A DNA stretch of 64,000 bases from Chrysomallon squamiferum (taxonomy: Eukaryota > Mollusca > Gastropoda > Neomphalida > Peltospiridae), in NCBI GenBank assembly GCA_012295275.1, contig CM022674.1, positions 16,631,649 to 16,695,648 of the forward strand, written 5' to 3'. How positions within the stretch are numbered: the first letter of the stretch is position 1; each line of letters starts with the position of its first letter. Shown here piece by piece: positions 24,840 through 35,722 of the stretch. The notes below the pieces were generated by a model. The model had not been told where the DNA came from. It did no database searches and saw only the letters and a list, made by a program, of their open reading frames with translations. The position numbers and the translations under genes are program-made.

Positions 24840-25656
24840 AACAACCGAAAGACGGTTTCTCAAATTAATGAAAAAAAGAAAGCAATATGAAAGAAAATGT
24901 TTGAATTGTTAATGTGTTTTAGCTTTTATTTGATATAAATCCATAAACTGCTATTTTTGAAACAATTGCTAAATGTAAATTTATAACACTTGTGAAATTT
25001 AATTTTATGTTTGTTTTCTTTGGAAAAAGTTGTTATATGTAAATTTACATAAACAAATGTTGCTGAATTCTTTTATTTTAATTTATGTTCTGGATAAAGA
25101 TATGTTTATGACAATTTTAAAAAAATTGTCAATAACTGCAGAATATAATTTTTATCAGTTATTACTAGAAAAATACACCGAAAGTGCACGTAATTTGAAA
25201 TAAATACAAGAAGAACAGTAAGCATGCTGATAATAAGAAAAATGTCCTAAAATAAACAAAACAACACAAACTATAATAAATGAATGAATGAATGGATAAA
25301 TAAATAAATAACCAAATACGTACAATTCTAATACATTTCTGAAATAAATGTATAGAATTCTAAACAACCAGAACAATAACCCTAAAAATAATCGACTAGT
25401 TATTAAATTTATATTAAATTTATCTGTAAACAGTTCATATCTGTATTTAGATAAAACAATATATTTTTTGTTCATGTAAAACAGTGCTCACGATATGCCA
25501 TACTCTCGATAGTGTTGAAATCAAGTTTATGCCATGTGCTGTCAGTTTGTATTGAATATTCAGAACCGTGACTGGTAAATTGGCACGTTGTAAATTGTCA
25601 GAGGCTACAAGGTGGCAAATTATTGGCATGAGAGATCCAGGAATTCTCATCAAACT
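22894..25656. other. No gene seen; (AAAT)n, (AAT)n and poly-A tracts
   Basis: (AAAT)n at 23367-23410, about 21 AAT units at 24337-24399, and about A34 at 24805-24838. From 24660 to about 25100 the DNA matches the 3' flank of the FReD exon at 61390-61750, without the FReD exon upstream. Short frames elsewhere lack family resemblance. Confidence 0.5.
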
Positions 25657-26258
25657 ATTTGGATGTCAACTTGCGCGCAGTATATCCATCATTTCAAGAC
25701 TGTTAAACAAAACACAGAGCTTTAAAAACAGGTTTTTAAAGATCGTCCAAACATCGAAGACCCTCTAAGACAACAATGAGAGAGGAGAGAAAATTGCAGA
25801 GACCAGTTAGATGTCGTTCATGGGTCTGAACCACATCTTTAAAACAATAGTTGTTAGAATTGAGCTCTATTTTCTATACGACACTGAGAAATCGGTTAAA
25901 AGGAGGACAGAAAACATGAAATAAATAAAACTGTCTCAAGCTCACAAAGGAGTACCACATTTAAACATGTAGATAAAACATGAGATTTATAACGGTTACC
26001 TCACTGAAAGGAACAAACATTAAACTAGTTTTAAACCTTACGTTTAAAGAATAGTGTCATCATCGTAGTCGTAGTCGTTGATACTGGTGTTTTATGTTAG
26101 AAAACTGATTGACACGAATGTGATTCTGATAATTATAGAATATTTACTTGTAGGTGATGCCCTGATAAACACTGTAACAGATAACGTTCGTCACAATGGT
26201 ATGAGATTCTCTACAGAGGACAATGGAAACGCATGTGCTAGGGTTTATAAGGGAGGCT
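25657..26258 (+). repeat. Segmental duplication, copy 1 (602 bp; copy 2 at 48889-49490)
   Basis: The two segments have the same length with no indel needed over 602 bases, and about 17 differences counted by eye. They include roughly 500 bp of intron-like DNA plus the first half of the terminal FReD exon. Both ends are abrupt. Confidence 0.9.
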
Positions 26259-26419
26259 GGTGGTACAACGACTTTCACTCTGCCAATCTGAACGGTCTGT
26301 ACCTCAACGGAACCAATAACCTCTTTGCTGTAGGCATCAACTGGTCTCCATAGAGAGTCTATTACTATTCACTGAAGAAAACTGTAATGAAAATTCGTCC
26401 ATTTTCGGTTTTGAACTAA
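26154..26419 (+). pseudogene. FReD (fibrinogen C-terminal domain) terminal exon, premature stop
   Basis: After the acceptor TTTACTTGTAG, the exon reads GDALINTVTDNVRHNGMRFS, then a CARVYKGGWWYND segment, [15 protein letters not shown] and VGINWSP. This is the C-terminal lobe of a fibrinogen-related domain, which binds glycans or other ligands in secreted lectins. Two lesions are visible. The Trp codon after SP is TAG (26351-26353), cutting off the final [14 protein letters not shown] part that remains readable to a TAA at 26417-26419. In addition, the conserved Cys of WWY..CH is Phe here. No upstream FReD exons lie nearby on this strand, so it is an isolated duplicated exon. The identity as FReD is firm; function is unlikely. 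Confidence 0.85.
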
Positions 26420-26744
26420 AACAGCAATGAAATTTGGATCATAATCAGTTTTGAATTAAAACTGTGTTGGAAATATTGACCATACTGCTAACTGAAGTGT
26501 GCATTTGAGAATTTCTGGTAGGAGTTATCGCCTGTGAAACAAGTACTGAGGAGCTTGATGAAGGCAATTGTGGTCTGGTCTCCACATAATATTCAAGTAG
26601 AAACACTGGGTAACTCTGTGAAGTGTCAAAGATTACAAAACCGATGGAAATTTTACATCATCGTGTTTGAATCATAAAAACATGTTTTGTTAGTTCAAAT
26701 GAAGCAATACGAACTTTTTCCTTTTGAAAAAAAACTGGCCTACA

Positions 26745-26893
26745 AGAACCTAAAAAATGAACATGAAACAATGTGATCCTGTGGTGTAGCAATTTTGTAT
26801 TTGGCATCCCGAGCAAAATAAGCCCCCTTTCCGTACTTTGTTCCATGTTTTCCGTTCAGTTTGAAATCGATGTTGTTGTGGCAGATTCCACAA
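26745..26893 (-). pseudogene. PARP (ADP-ribosyltransferase) catalytic-domain exon, C-terminal half, broken
   Basis: The minus strand reads CGICHNNIDFKLNG followed by HGTKYGKGAYFARDAKY. This is the diagnostic G.G.YFA.dA.Y loop of the PARP catalytic domain in the PARP7/10/12/14 (mono-ADP-ribosyltransferase) group. Further on the expected MF...VLVGQ strand is present but in another frame (ATG TTC ATT TTT TAG then GTTCTTGTAGGCCAG), so a frame change and a TAG interrupt it. The acceptor before the exon reads TTTTGTGG where AG would be needed. It lies inside a copy of the FReD 3' flank (compare 26690-26712 and 26935-27180 with 61390-61750). Confidence 0.75.
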
Positions 26894-27235
26894 AACAACA
26901 ATAACAGTAATGTCATCACTTGTTCCATGAAATAGAAATGTTTGAATTGTTAATATCTTTTAGCTTTCATTTGTTCAAAACATTAAACTTCTAATTTTGA
27001 AAAAGAGAAAAATGTAAATTTGGTCTGGAAAAATTCATAAAATTTATTTTATGTTTGTTTTCTTCTCAACTATTTGTTATCAACTATTTTTTCATAAAAA
27101 CAAATGTTGTTGAAAGTCAGTTTTTAAGTTTCATGTTCTACTAAAATATGTTTATATAATCTTCCCTTTACAATTGTAAATCAATCATTTATTTAATTAG
27201 TATGAAAAAATATTAATCAAATATATATCATTGAT

Positions 27236-27410
27236 TATATATTTAATGAGTACATACTGATTAAGCATCTATCACTAATTATTAATATAATCAGTACATA
27301 CTGATTAAAGATCTATCACTGATTGTTTTTTTAATGAGTACATACTGATTAAACATCAGTCACTAATTATTTATTTAATCAGTACATACAGATTAAATAT
27401 CTAAAACATA
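27236..27410. repeat. Minisatellite, three to four units of about 56 bp
   Basis: Units share TTTAAT(C/G)AGTACATACTGATTAAACATCTATCACTAATTATT. Copies are offset by about 55-58 bp. The strand is otherwise AT-rich with no gene between 26930 and 27490. Confidence 0.7.
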
Positions 27411-27491
27411 TCTTGAAGTATACATAATGTGTTTAGGGTATTAAATTGTATGTAAACAGTGTCATAAAATGTGTACTCTTATCTACAGTAC

Positions 27492-27720
27492 CTTTCCCAC
27501 ATGCGTAGATTCTGAATGCGAAACAAAGATTTCAATTTGACTTCCGATTTGTTCATGGTAGAGAAAAATTATTTGATCACAGTTTTCACCTCCTCGTCTT
27601 CGGTCAAGTCATCAAGTTTTAGTTTCACCAGTTCTACTGGTTGGTAACAGTCTAGAGGGAACCAGTTGTCTGGGAGAGTTGGTGAACGTGGAAACTTCTT
27701 GAACGAAAGTTTGATGAACT
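27492..27720 (-). pseudogene. PARP catalytic-domain exon, N-terminal half, one nonsense codon
   Basis: After the minus-strand acceptor AAAATTCAG, the exon reads FKKFPRSPTLPDNWFPLD, CYQPVELVKLKLDDLTEDEE, VKTVIK, then TAA (27569-27571), then in the same frame FFSTMNKSEVKLKSLFRIQN, LRMWERYC. LP..W.P....VEL, the F..TM pattern and I.RIQN..MWE.Y are the standard opening of PARP catalytic domains in the PARP12/13/14 group (family knowledge). A GTACTG donor splits the WER.Y region. A single nonsense codon in otherwise well-kept coding sequence suggests fairly recent inactivation. This exon sits between the WWE exons upstream (28.6-30 kb) and the catalytic loop exon downstream (26.8 kb) in the correct order. 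Confidence 0.8.
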
Positions 27721-27745
27721 CTGAATTTTATTTTATAATAAAAAT

Positions 27746-27856
<111 letters not shown>

Positions 27857-28564
27857 AAAAAGTTTAAAAAAAATTGAAGTAGGATATTAGCTATACGATA
27901 ACGACAGACAAGGTTTTAAGACGTTAAGAGAGAAAAACATTTAAAATAATTGAAATTGAGGTACAAATTTATCTTAATCGAAAATTATTGTTACAAAAAA
28001 CTTAAACATTTAAACTTCTTTCTGGTTCTTAAATCATGCTGAAATTAACTTTTGTTATAATATAAGCAAGTCGTCTTTGTTTTAATGTTTCCAGATGTCT
28101 TTGGGTCATCTCGCTAAAATTTATTTCATATTGAAACGCGTCACTTTCAAAATTATCAAATGGTTGCCCAGCCAATACTTCAGTTCAAGACTATACTGCA
28201 GACTTTTCTATAACAAAAACAATGTGCTGAGTTATATAATATCATATGAGATGGGTGTGATATATGTTATATGTAATGTAATATCAGTTGTGTGACATGA
28301 TGTGATATTCTTTGACTATGTATGAATGTGATATGTGATACAACAGATTATTTTTATTTGATAACCATTAATATATTAGGTATTAAATTGTGTTTTATTA
28401 ACTTTTCATTTCTTTAAATAGTATATATCTTTGTTACGTATAATTTTGGTTTTTGTAGCTGTTTTTTGCGTTTTTTTAAACCAAGGCAATAAATAAGTAA
28501 ATAAAACGAAATGAAAGATAAAATAAAATAAACAAGAATAAAAAAAAAGGTAGTTCATCAAGAA

Positions 28565-28745
28565 AATAAAATTAGTATTCACTGGTTCATAAGGAAACAA
28601 TTTCCAGAGTCTGCCTCAAAATACCAACATCACTGTGTGAGCTGTGTGAAGTTGTCTTCTTGTCCAGTTGCATACGATGCTGTTGAGAGACGCTGAACTT
28701 TGACATCAACCACTCCCAGTTCCAAACAAACTAAAACTCTCATTA
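28565..28745 (-). pseudogene. Second WWE-module fragment of the PARP-like gene
   Basis: The minus strand reads ELGVVDVKVQRLSTASYATG, QEDNFTQLTQ, then TGA, then in the same frame CWYFEADSGNCFLMNQ and a TGA. QRLSTAS followed about 15 residues later by W.WY.E.DSG is the hallmark linker and start of the second WWE module in PARP12/ZC3HAV1-type proteins (R(R/Q)LST.S, then W.WYW). Here the position expected to hold the first Trp is the TGA stop. Exon borders are uncertain; an AG lies just upstream near 28745. Bases 27900-28560 contain no other supported exon. Confidence 0.6.
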
Positions 28746-28992
28746 AGTGAAAATCAACAACAATTGGAATGAAGTTACTGGCAAATGCAATAGAGAAATT
28801 CTTTTAAAACTGAAAAAAAAATGTGTTTATGTCTCTCTCTCTATATATATGAGTATAGATTATAGATATAGATGTAGTAAATTTTAATTAGTGGCACAAC
28901 AAAATAATTGTACAAATGAAATACGATTAACACATAACATGTTTACATATTGTTGTGTAGTAGTAAGTAATAAAAATAGTAAAATAGTATAC

Positions 28993-29153
28993 TTAAACAA
29001 GAGAGGAAATCTTCTGAGATGGCTTAATGAACTATTATTTTTCAAATTATCTTTAGTACATACGTTTTCAAAAAGAGAAAAACTTAGGACATTGGTTAGA
29101 TCAGGATCCAAGGAGGACTGAACTTGTGGCCAATACCTTCTAAAGCATGTACT
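28993..29153 (-). pseudogene. PARP-like gene, exon completing the first WWE module
   Basis: A minus-strand segment between acceptor TTTGTTTCAG and donor GTATAC, open throughout: CFRRYWPQVQSSLDPDLTNV, LSFSLFENVCTKDNLKNNSS, LSHLRRFPLLF. The tail (F..F.......LRR.PL) matches the end of a WWE module and its junction to the next domain. It follows in phase from the 29260 exon, which ends on a complete codon. The open frame of 28884-29180 extends past both splice sites and is not itself the gene. Confidence 0.55.
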
Positions 29154-29259
29154 CTGAAACAAAAGTAAAACTACATTCATATATCAGTGTTATTAAAACT
29201 AATACTTTATTCCATATAAATGAAATTTCATTTATCGCTTTTGGTTGTTTTTAACTCAC

Positions 29260-29979
29260 CTCTGTATTTCCTGTATCTGACTTAAGACTATAAAAACATT
29301 GCTCGATCATCTCATTCCCCACTATGTCAAAGTTGACCCATTTGTTACAAATCTCCATCTGCCATTGGTAAGGCAGATATCTTTGTTTGCGGGTATTTGA
29401 ATGTATTACACACTGAGTCCATACACATTTCTCACAGAGCAAACCTTCTATTTCATTGTTGTTATTCATTATTTCAAGGCTGTCATTCACATCAAGCTGT
29501 TTCTGCTGTGAAAGTTGAGCTGGATGTGCTTTCGCTTTGACATCAAGTTGTTTCTTCTGTGAAACTTGTACTGTATCTGCTTTCACTTTGACATCAAGTC
29601 GTTTCTGCTGTGAAACTTGATGTGGATTTGCTTTCACTTTTACATGTAGATGTTCTTGTTGTGAAATTCGTGCTCGATCTGCTGTAACTTTCACGCCAAG
29701 TTTTTTCTTCTGTGCATCTTGTACTGGATGAGCTTTACTCTTCACATGAAGCTGTTTCTGCTGTTTTTGAGACGGAACTCTATTCATTTTGACATCAAGT
29801 TGTTTTTGCCTTTATACCTGTTTTAGATCTCCTTTTACTTTCAAACCAAGTTGTTTCTCTTCTAAATCTTCTACTGTATCTGCTGTGACTTTCCTGTCAA
29901 ATTGTTCCTGTTCTGGAAGATCATCTTGGTAATACCGAAGACGTCAGTATCATCAAATTTATCAAAGTGAGATATACTT
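29260..29979 (-). pseudogene. PARP12/ZC3HAV1-like exon: 20-residue repeats, Cys/His cluster, first WWE half
   Basis: A minus-strand exon between acceptor TTTTATTTCAG and donor GTGAGT. It opens with FDKFDD-like acidic sequence, passes a frame change near 29935, then shows seven or so copies of a 20-residue unit of the form KQLDVKVKADxxQVSQQ. A TAA interrupts the repeats near 29815 where the 51-kb copy has TCA. After the repeats come LCEKCVWTQCVIHSN, a Cys/His cluster where CCCH fingers stand in PARP12/13, and LPYQWQMEICNKWVNFD then NEMIEQCFYSLKS, a clear WWE start (W...N.W..FD...N..IE..FY). WWE modules bind poly/mono-ADP-ribose or iso-ADP-ribose. The gene runs on to the catalytic exons at 27.7 and 26.8 kb. 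The repeat block has no counterpart I know in PARPs. Confidence 0.7.
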
Positions 29980-30130
29980 CTGAAATAAAATATAACAGTG
30001 AATCAGTGATTTCTCTTAAATCTTCCACAGATGTGGTATTTTTATCATTAAATCTGATTAGGTAAATATTAGGACTGTTTTTCAATTTTTTTTAAAAATA
30101 CATTTAATATTGAATTAACAAAACATTGGT
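29980..30130 (-). pseudogene. First-exon remnant of the PARP-like gene, start codon lost
   Basis: It aligns to the 51-kb copy (51710-51890), which begins with an ATG and MSKKEIVYLADRILQIVESS. Here the ATG and the first 20 or so codons are replaced or deleted, leaving only an equivalent of SVLNVFKKIEKQ in pieces. The 26.7-30 kb gene therefore has no intact start. Confidence 0.5.
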
Positions 30131-30403
30131 ACATATTTAAATGCCTGAAAATAACATTATAAATATAAAATAGACAATCGATATTTAAAAAATAATAAGT
30201 ATAAAATAATTTTGCCACTTGCTTAAAAAAAACAGAAAAATACAGAAGTACATAGGGGTAGTTACCATAAGCATAGAGTTATAGTCCTAGTTATTAAACA
30301 TTCCAGAAAACTGAATGTGTCACGATTATATTGTTTATCGTTACATGGACTTAAAACCTATTCTCCCATATCAACCTAACACGAGAGTATTTATATCTCA
30401 TGT

Positions 30404-30428
30404 AGCGATATACTATAGCGATACTGAT
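30404..30428. repeat. 13-bp repeat, one unit plus a partial
   Basis: AGCGATATACTAT followed by AGCGATACTGAT. This is the short state of the array that has 4 and 13 units in the duplicated locus (52211-52274 and 52842-53022). Confidence 0.85.
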
Positions 30429-30481
30429 AGCTAAGGGGTTTATGGTGTTCCTTTTTTTTGTTGCCGTTTCTTTCTTAAGAT

Positions 30482-30486
<5 letters not shown>

Positions 30487-30532
<46 letters not shown>

Positions 30533-30626
30533 TTGTATATAATGAATAATGCGTTTAATGATATATTCACTGTAAACAGCTTCTAGTTCCCCTTAAATGT
30601 TTGAACGATTTCTTCCGAGCAAGTGC

Positions 30627-30665
<39 letters not shown>
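30487..30665. repeat. (CA)n and (AAT)n microsatellites
   Basis: About 22 CA units at 30487-30530 and 12 AAT units at 30628-30664. Both have counterparts at the same relative places in the 51-55 kb duplicate. Confidence 0.95.
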
Positions 30666-31139
30666 TATGCGTGTGACAGGGCAGATTTTTCTTACCGTGA
30701 TTTTATTGTCTGGTGAGATTAGTCAGCATAATAAATCAGAAGAACAGTTCACCTGATCTGTTACAAGTTTCTGCTTTGTTTTGTTCTTGACGACTATTAT
30801 CTGTTATTGCGACGCATTCTTCCGGAGAGTAAGGTTCCAAATCATGGAAAACGAGTCCTAATTTCCGATTATGGCATTCGCGCTATCACACGAACTCGAA
30901 ATAATTGTACATCATTCGTTAGATTAATTTATTATTTATATATTTATTTATTTATTTATTTGTTTTTTGTTTGTTTGTTTATTTGTTTGTTTGATTGTTT
31001 AGTGATGATACCATATAGCAAACGAGTGTACCGTTCAATAATACACATGGCGCGTTAATTATGTCAGAAAAGTATATTAGATAGATCAGTTCAAAATACT
31101 GAAACAACATCTGTGTAGCTCAGTTATTTCTTTCTTTCA

Positions 31140-31463
31140 GTTATAGCTACGGTTGTTGTTGTTGTTGTTGCTGCTGATGTTGTTGTTGTTGTAATTCTGT
31201 ATGAAATACTGCTATAATGACCGTAAAAAAGGATAGTGAAGGAAATGACGTCTTATCAACTGAGCTAAAGTCGATCAGGTGTGTAGACACACGCCATGCT
31301 ATATTTGTATTCGTTATGCCTGTGGCTTATCTTATGGTCCAGATATTAACTAACTAAAACTAGGTCCTGGCAGGAGCTCTCAGGTGAACAAAACAATCTG
31401 CTGTTCCGTAATAAAATAATAATGATGATGATTGTCATGATGATGATCGTAAAAATATGGACA

Positions 31464-31525
<62 letters not shown>

Positions 31526-31556
31526 CAACAGCAACAACAACAATAATAATAAAACC
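31140..31556. repeat. (GTT)n and (AAT)n/(AAC)n microsatellites
   Basis: GTT/GCT run at 31152-31190, and about 23 AAT units from 31468 followed by AAC/AGC units to 31545. The leucine-repeat minus-strand frame here is their translation. Confidence 0.9.
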
Positions 31557-32334
31557 AATAATTAAGAAAGAAAATTATCTGTGCATTTCAAAATTGTATA
31601 ATGTTATATGTTTGTCTTTTTCTCCTTTCTTTGATCCAATGTTGTTATTCGCTCACTGTTTATATAATTATAGTACCTGATCTGTATAGGTTAGTATGGT
31701 CAATAGAATTATAAAACAAAGACGTTTTCTGAAGTATTCTTAATACATTAATAGATTATTAATTTGTTCATTGAAGGGCTTTATCTTCGTATAAGGGAGG
31801 TAAGTCTCACAGACATATTTAGTCAAATAGCAAAGTTCTCGTTCTTGATGAGATAAAAGTTATTAGTAGAAGAATATTGACAAATAATAATGATGATGAT
31901 ACAAATAATAACAACAATAATAACAAACATTATGAGTATTAAAACAAATTAACTTATAAATCGGGTAAATTATATTAAATTTGTTATTAAATCTATAACA
32001 CAGTCACAATCGAGTTTAAATAAAATAAATCATATCGCTTGGCTATTTTTCCTTTTATATATTCCATAACTTTGCTTTAGTTGTTTTATTTTTAAAATTA
32101 TACAGCACTATACCAAGTGGGAAATATAGGCTCGATTGGAATAAACGATATAATTAAGCAATTGTTGACGAATACATATGATCTATATTTTAACTGTACA
32201 AGTAAATGTCGTGTAAATTATGTACTTACAAGTAACACAAAGTAGTTTCAGTTATTTGCTTTTATTTATCTGTCTTTTTATCTGTATTATTTTTTAGGAT
32301 AATTAATGTTGTTATTAGATATAGTGTAAACGTA

Positions 32335-32640
32335 ACGCTAACGAAGTCGTGAAACTCCTCTAATACTAACACTAGTATTAATCCTGATAGAAAAACTGTT
32401 TTGTAGATTATTATAAGATTCATAATAAACTTTAAATAACACTCAGCCTAACCCTAACCCTAATCTTAGCTCAACTTCTAAACTTCATCCTACCGAAGTC
32501 CGTGGAATTAATTCTTATCCTAACACTACTTCCAGTCAGGAACCTCAAATTATTTTGCACATTACCATAGCACTCATAATAAAACTTAAATAACCCTAAT
32601 TCTAATCCTAACCCTAACCTTAACCATTAATATAAATTAC
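32335..32640. repeat. Telomere-like (CCCTAA) composite satellite, locus 1
   Basis: Degenerate CCTAACCCTAACCCTAA stretches alternate with fixed non-telomeric blocks (GCTCAACTTCTAAAC, TTCCAGTC, CCTCAAATTATTTTGCACATTACCATA, ACTCATAATAAAA.TTAAATAACCCTAA). The same ordered blocks recur at 40.7-41.5 kb and in part at 55.3-55.5 kb. Confidence 0.8.
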
Positions 32641-34480
32641 TAATATAGCAAAATATTTTTGTCATGATCATCATAGCAATAATAGCTTAAAGTATGGTCC
32701 AAATATAGTTATTAGTTTTAGGTAGGGAAAATGTGTTTTCAATGATCATACAATCAGTATAATCTGTGAATAATAATATTGCACAATTCATACAAACTTA
32801 CACAAGCAAATCACACTGAAAGCGCCTTCTGAGAGAAATAGACAAAACATTAATTTTTCCTTTTTGAAAATATTTTGTTTTGCTTTTTCGTGACAACGAA
32901 CCTATTACGATTTGTCTGAAATGAACTTTATTTACACTCAGGCTTTAGTCTACGGCATACGAGGAGACATTCACAGACAATATAACATAATTATTACAGT
33001 TATAACAAGACGGAGGATTTACAGTCATGTAGATAGTAATAAAATATATACAATATATCAACACATCAGCCAAAGGCTTTCATTTCCAGGTTTTATGGAT
33101 TTATTAATTATGTAAGCTCTATGGCTCAATTTTACACCCAACCAATTTCGTTTATAACAGTGCCTCATGTTGTGGTTATTAGTTTGTAGAATATGTGTTT
33201 TATAGTGCTGATTTCATGGCTTTTAATTTAATAATGAAAAATTTGAAAATTTGAAAATTAATAATGATTTAAGTGTACGTTTAATATCTTTCTTCAGTTT
33301 GTATTTATTTCTTTTAATGACACTGGCAACAACACACACACAGAAACACAAACACACAAATATACACACTGAACTTTCATACCTTGATCATTGACCACTG
33401 GTTTGAATGTGATGTGTATATCTAAATATACAAAAACTTGTCTCATATCTGTTATACCACAGCTGCTACACAATCACTATACTTATTGATAAAGCAAGCC
33501 CCTGTAACATTAGTGCAAAAATCACTTAAGATAATTTAATAATTCACGAAAATATCTTCTAGTATACGCAAATAAAAATCTTAATTTTTATAAATTTTGT
33601 ACCAGTTTACATACTCTCTTTACGTTATATCTGAGATGTATATTTTTAATCTAGTAACTATGTGTTAATATTAATTAACATACACGTATTTCTATGTTTT
33701 ATAAACTTTGACATTTTATTTTTGGTAAGTGGCGTTCTAAAATATTTTATTATGAAAAACAATCACAGCAAATTTTCATGTATGATTGTTATGCACTCAA
33801 GAAGTTTTTATTTTCATTTTCAGTAAATCATATTAATAAAATACTTTATTTGATTGGTTGTGTATGTGACATGATAGTGGGATTATCGTTGAAGGCTTTT
33901 GTGTTGGGATTAATAACTGGGAAATTAATTAATTTTCTAGTATGAACAGTTAAACCTCTATCAGTTGCTTTGTTTAAACTTAAGTAAGTATTATAATGAA
34001 AACGGATCTCTGTCTCATTATTAACAGTTTAACTTAGTGAAGTCAACTACGTATAAACAGATAAAAGATACACCTTCATTTCTCAACCATAAAAAGTCAT
34101 GACAGAGTATGTTCATTTCTTCATAACGCAATTCATAAATTCTTCTCAATGGATTTTTATACAAGAGTAAATTGTGTAATAACTAGGAAGAACATTGCAT
34201 TCTGGGTAACTGGGATAAGAGACGGTTTCACTGATACCATACAAACTTACCGAGTTCTAACACATCAACCGTGGAGCACTAATTAGCATGGAAGAATAGC
34301 AATTACAACAGCGATATGGAGCTACAAAAAAGAATAAAATAAAAATAAATATGGAGGCAAAACCCCTGCTAATAATCATCTTTTCTTGTTCCTTCATTAT
34401 TTAGCAGGAAAGAGTCTCTTAGATATATACATATATATATTCTATATAATTTTAGCTGTCAATATAATAACACATTCACC
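32641..34480. other. No gene seen
   Basis: Unique AT-rich DNA. The frame at 32912-33115 has no recognisable domain or splice context. A short CA-rich stretch lies near 33330-33365. Confidence 0.5.
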
Positions 34481-34542
34481 TTTCTTCCTATTACTGTGCC
34501 CGTTTATTTATTCCACTTTAAAGTGTTTCAGTAGATAAGACT

Positions 34543-34579
<37 letters not shown>

Positions 34580-34951
34580 AGGCCTTCTTAATTTAATTTA
34601 AAAATACTTTACATATGAGAGAGTAAAAAGTAAATATTAAATATTTATTTCGTATCAGTTTTACTTTTGAAGTACAGTAGTTTTATACTTTTATTGAACA
34701 TTATCGTTAATCCACCCATTATGTTTCTGACTTAAACCTGCAATCAGCTTTCAGAAACATGACACACTTACAAAATAGACTGACATTTTAACCGAGTCTC
34801 AGTGATAAAGTATTCAGATAAAACAGTGACCTAGAAAAAACTGTTATCAGAACAATGTACATAAACAAGATTAAACTTGAGAGGTAGGCGTGTTAGGCAC
34901 TTGAATTATATTCCGAATGTAGTTAAAAAAATTGTACCAGAAAATCAAATA

Positions 34952-34954
<3 letters not shown>

Positions 34955-35014
<60 letters not shown>

Positions 35015-35030
35015 AATAAATAAATAAATA
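34955..35030. repeat. (AAT)n(AAAT)n inside array unit 1
   Basis: Equivalent positions in the other units hold arrays of different length: 36508-36540, 38148-38236, 39606-39707 and 41802-41891. The flanks are fixed, so these are orthologous slots of one ancestral microsatellite. Confidence 0.9.
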
Positions 35031-35667
35031 AACAGTGTCTGCACGGAGTACTCTGAAATCTACACAAAGTAGCTCATTGCTGGGTGATTCACAGAGCGAG
35101 GAGGTGGCGAATAAGTTGTGTCACTTCTGCTGGTAAGGACAACTTACACTATATTGTTTTTTGTAGTTTCTGTTAGTTATATATTTCACAGTATACAATC
35201 AATTCGTATTTTTATTTTATTGTTTGAAATTGTATCAAGAGGCTGCAAACATGCTAATTGTATTCTTTACCTCATGAAACACGATCATCTCGGCGTTTTA
35301 TCGCTAAAGTGTCATGGCGGACCAAAATTCCTGTTATATGCCTTGTGTTTGAGTATGGATTTATTGGCTTATTCTTCTTAAATTACTTGCATCTTACATA
35401 AGAATGACAGAAAAAAGATTTCCCAAATGATTTTATGGTATTTATCATCCATAACTGTGTCTCAAATGACGGATAATTTGCGATTTTAAGTAGAAATAGC
35501 GTTATTCATGTCACAGCAAGTTGTACATACAGCAAGAGAGGCAGACATTGTTTATTTAGTTGTTTAATTTGTTTTCACAGGTCACATTACGTTTAAAATA
35601 TGCTTCCTAACAACTTTACTAGATAAATACTTAATCATAAACACATTATTGTTAGCATTATTATGAC

Positions 35668-35722
<55 letters not shown>

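Larger units (their letters stand above)
29540..32300 (+). repeat. Segmental duplication, copy 1 (copy 2 at 51385-55017)
   Basis: The two regions are collinear and in the same orientation. Matching landmarks: the 20-residue repeat DNA, AGACAATCGATATTTAAAAAATAATAAGTATAAAATA, the 13-bp GCGATATACTGTA repeat (30404-30428 versus two longer arrays), the (CA)n tract (30487-30530 versus 53078-53127), the ATCTGTTACAAGTTTCTGC segment, (AAT)n with GTTGTT tracts, and TCGGGTAAATTATATT to TCTGTATTATTTTTTA. Copy 2 is longer because of internal tandem duplication and repeat growth. Confidence 0.85.
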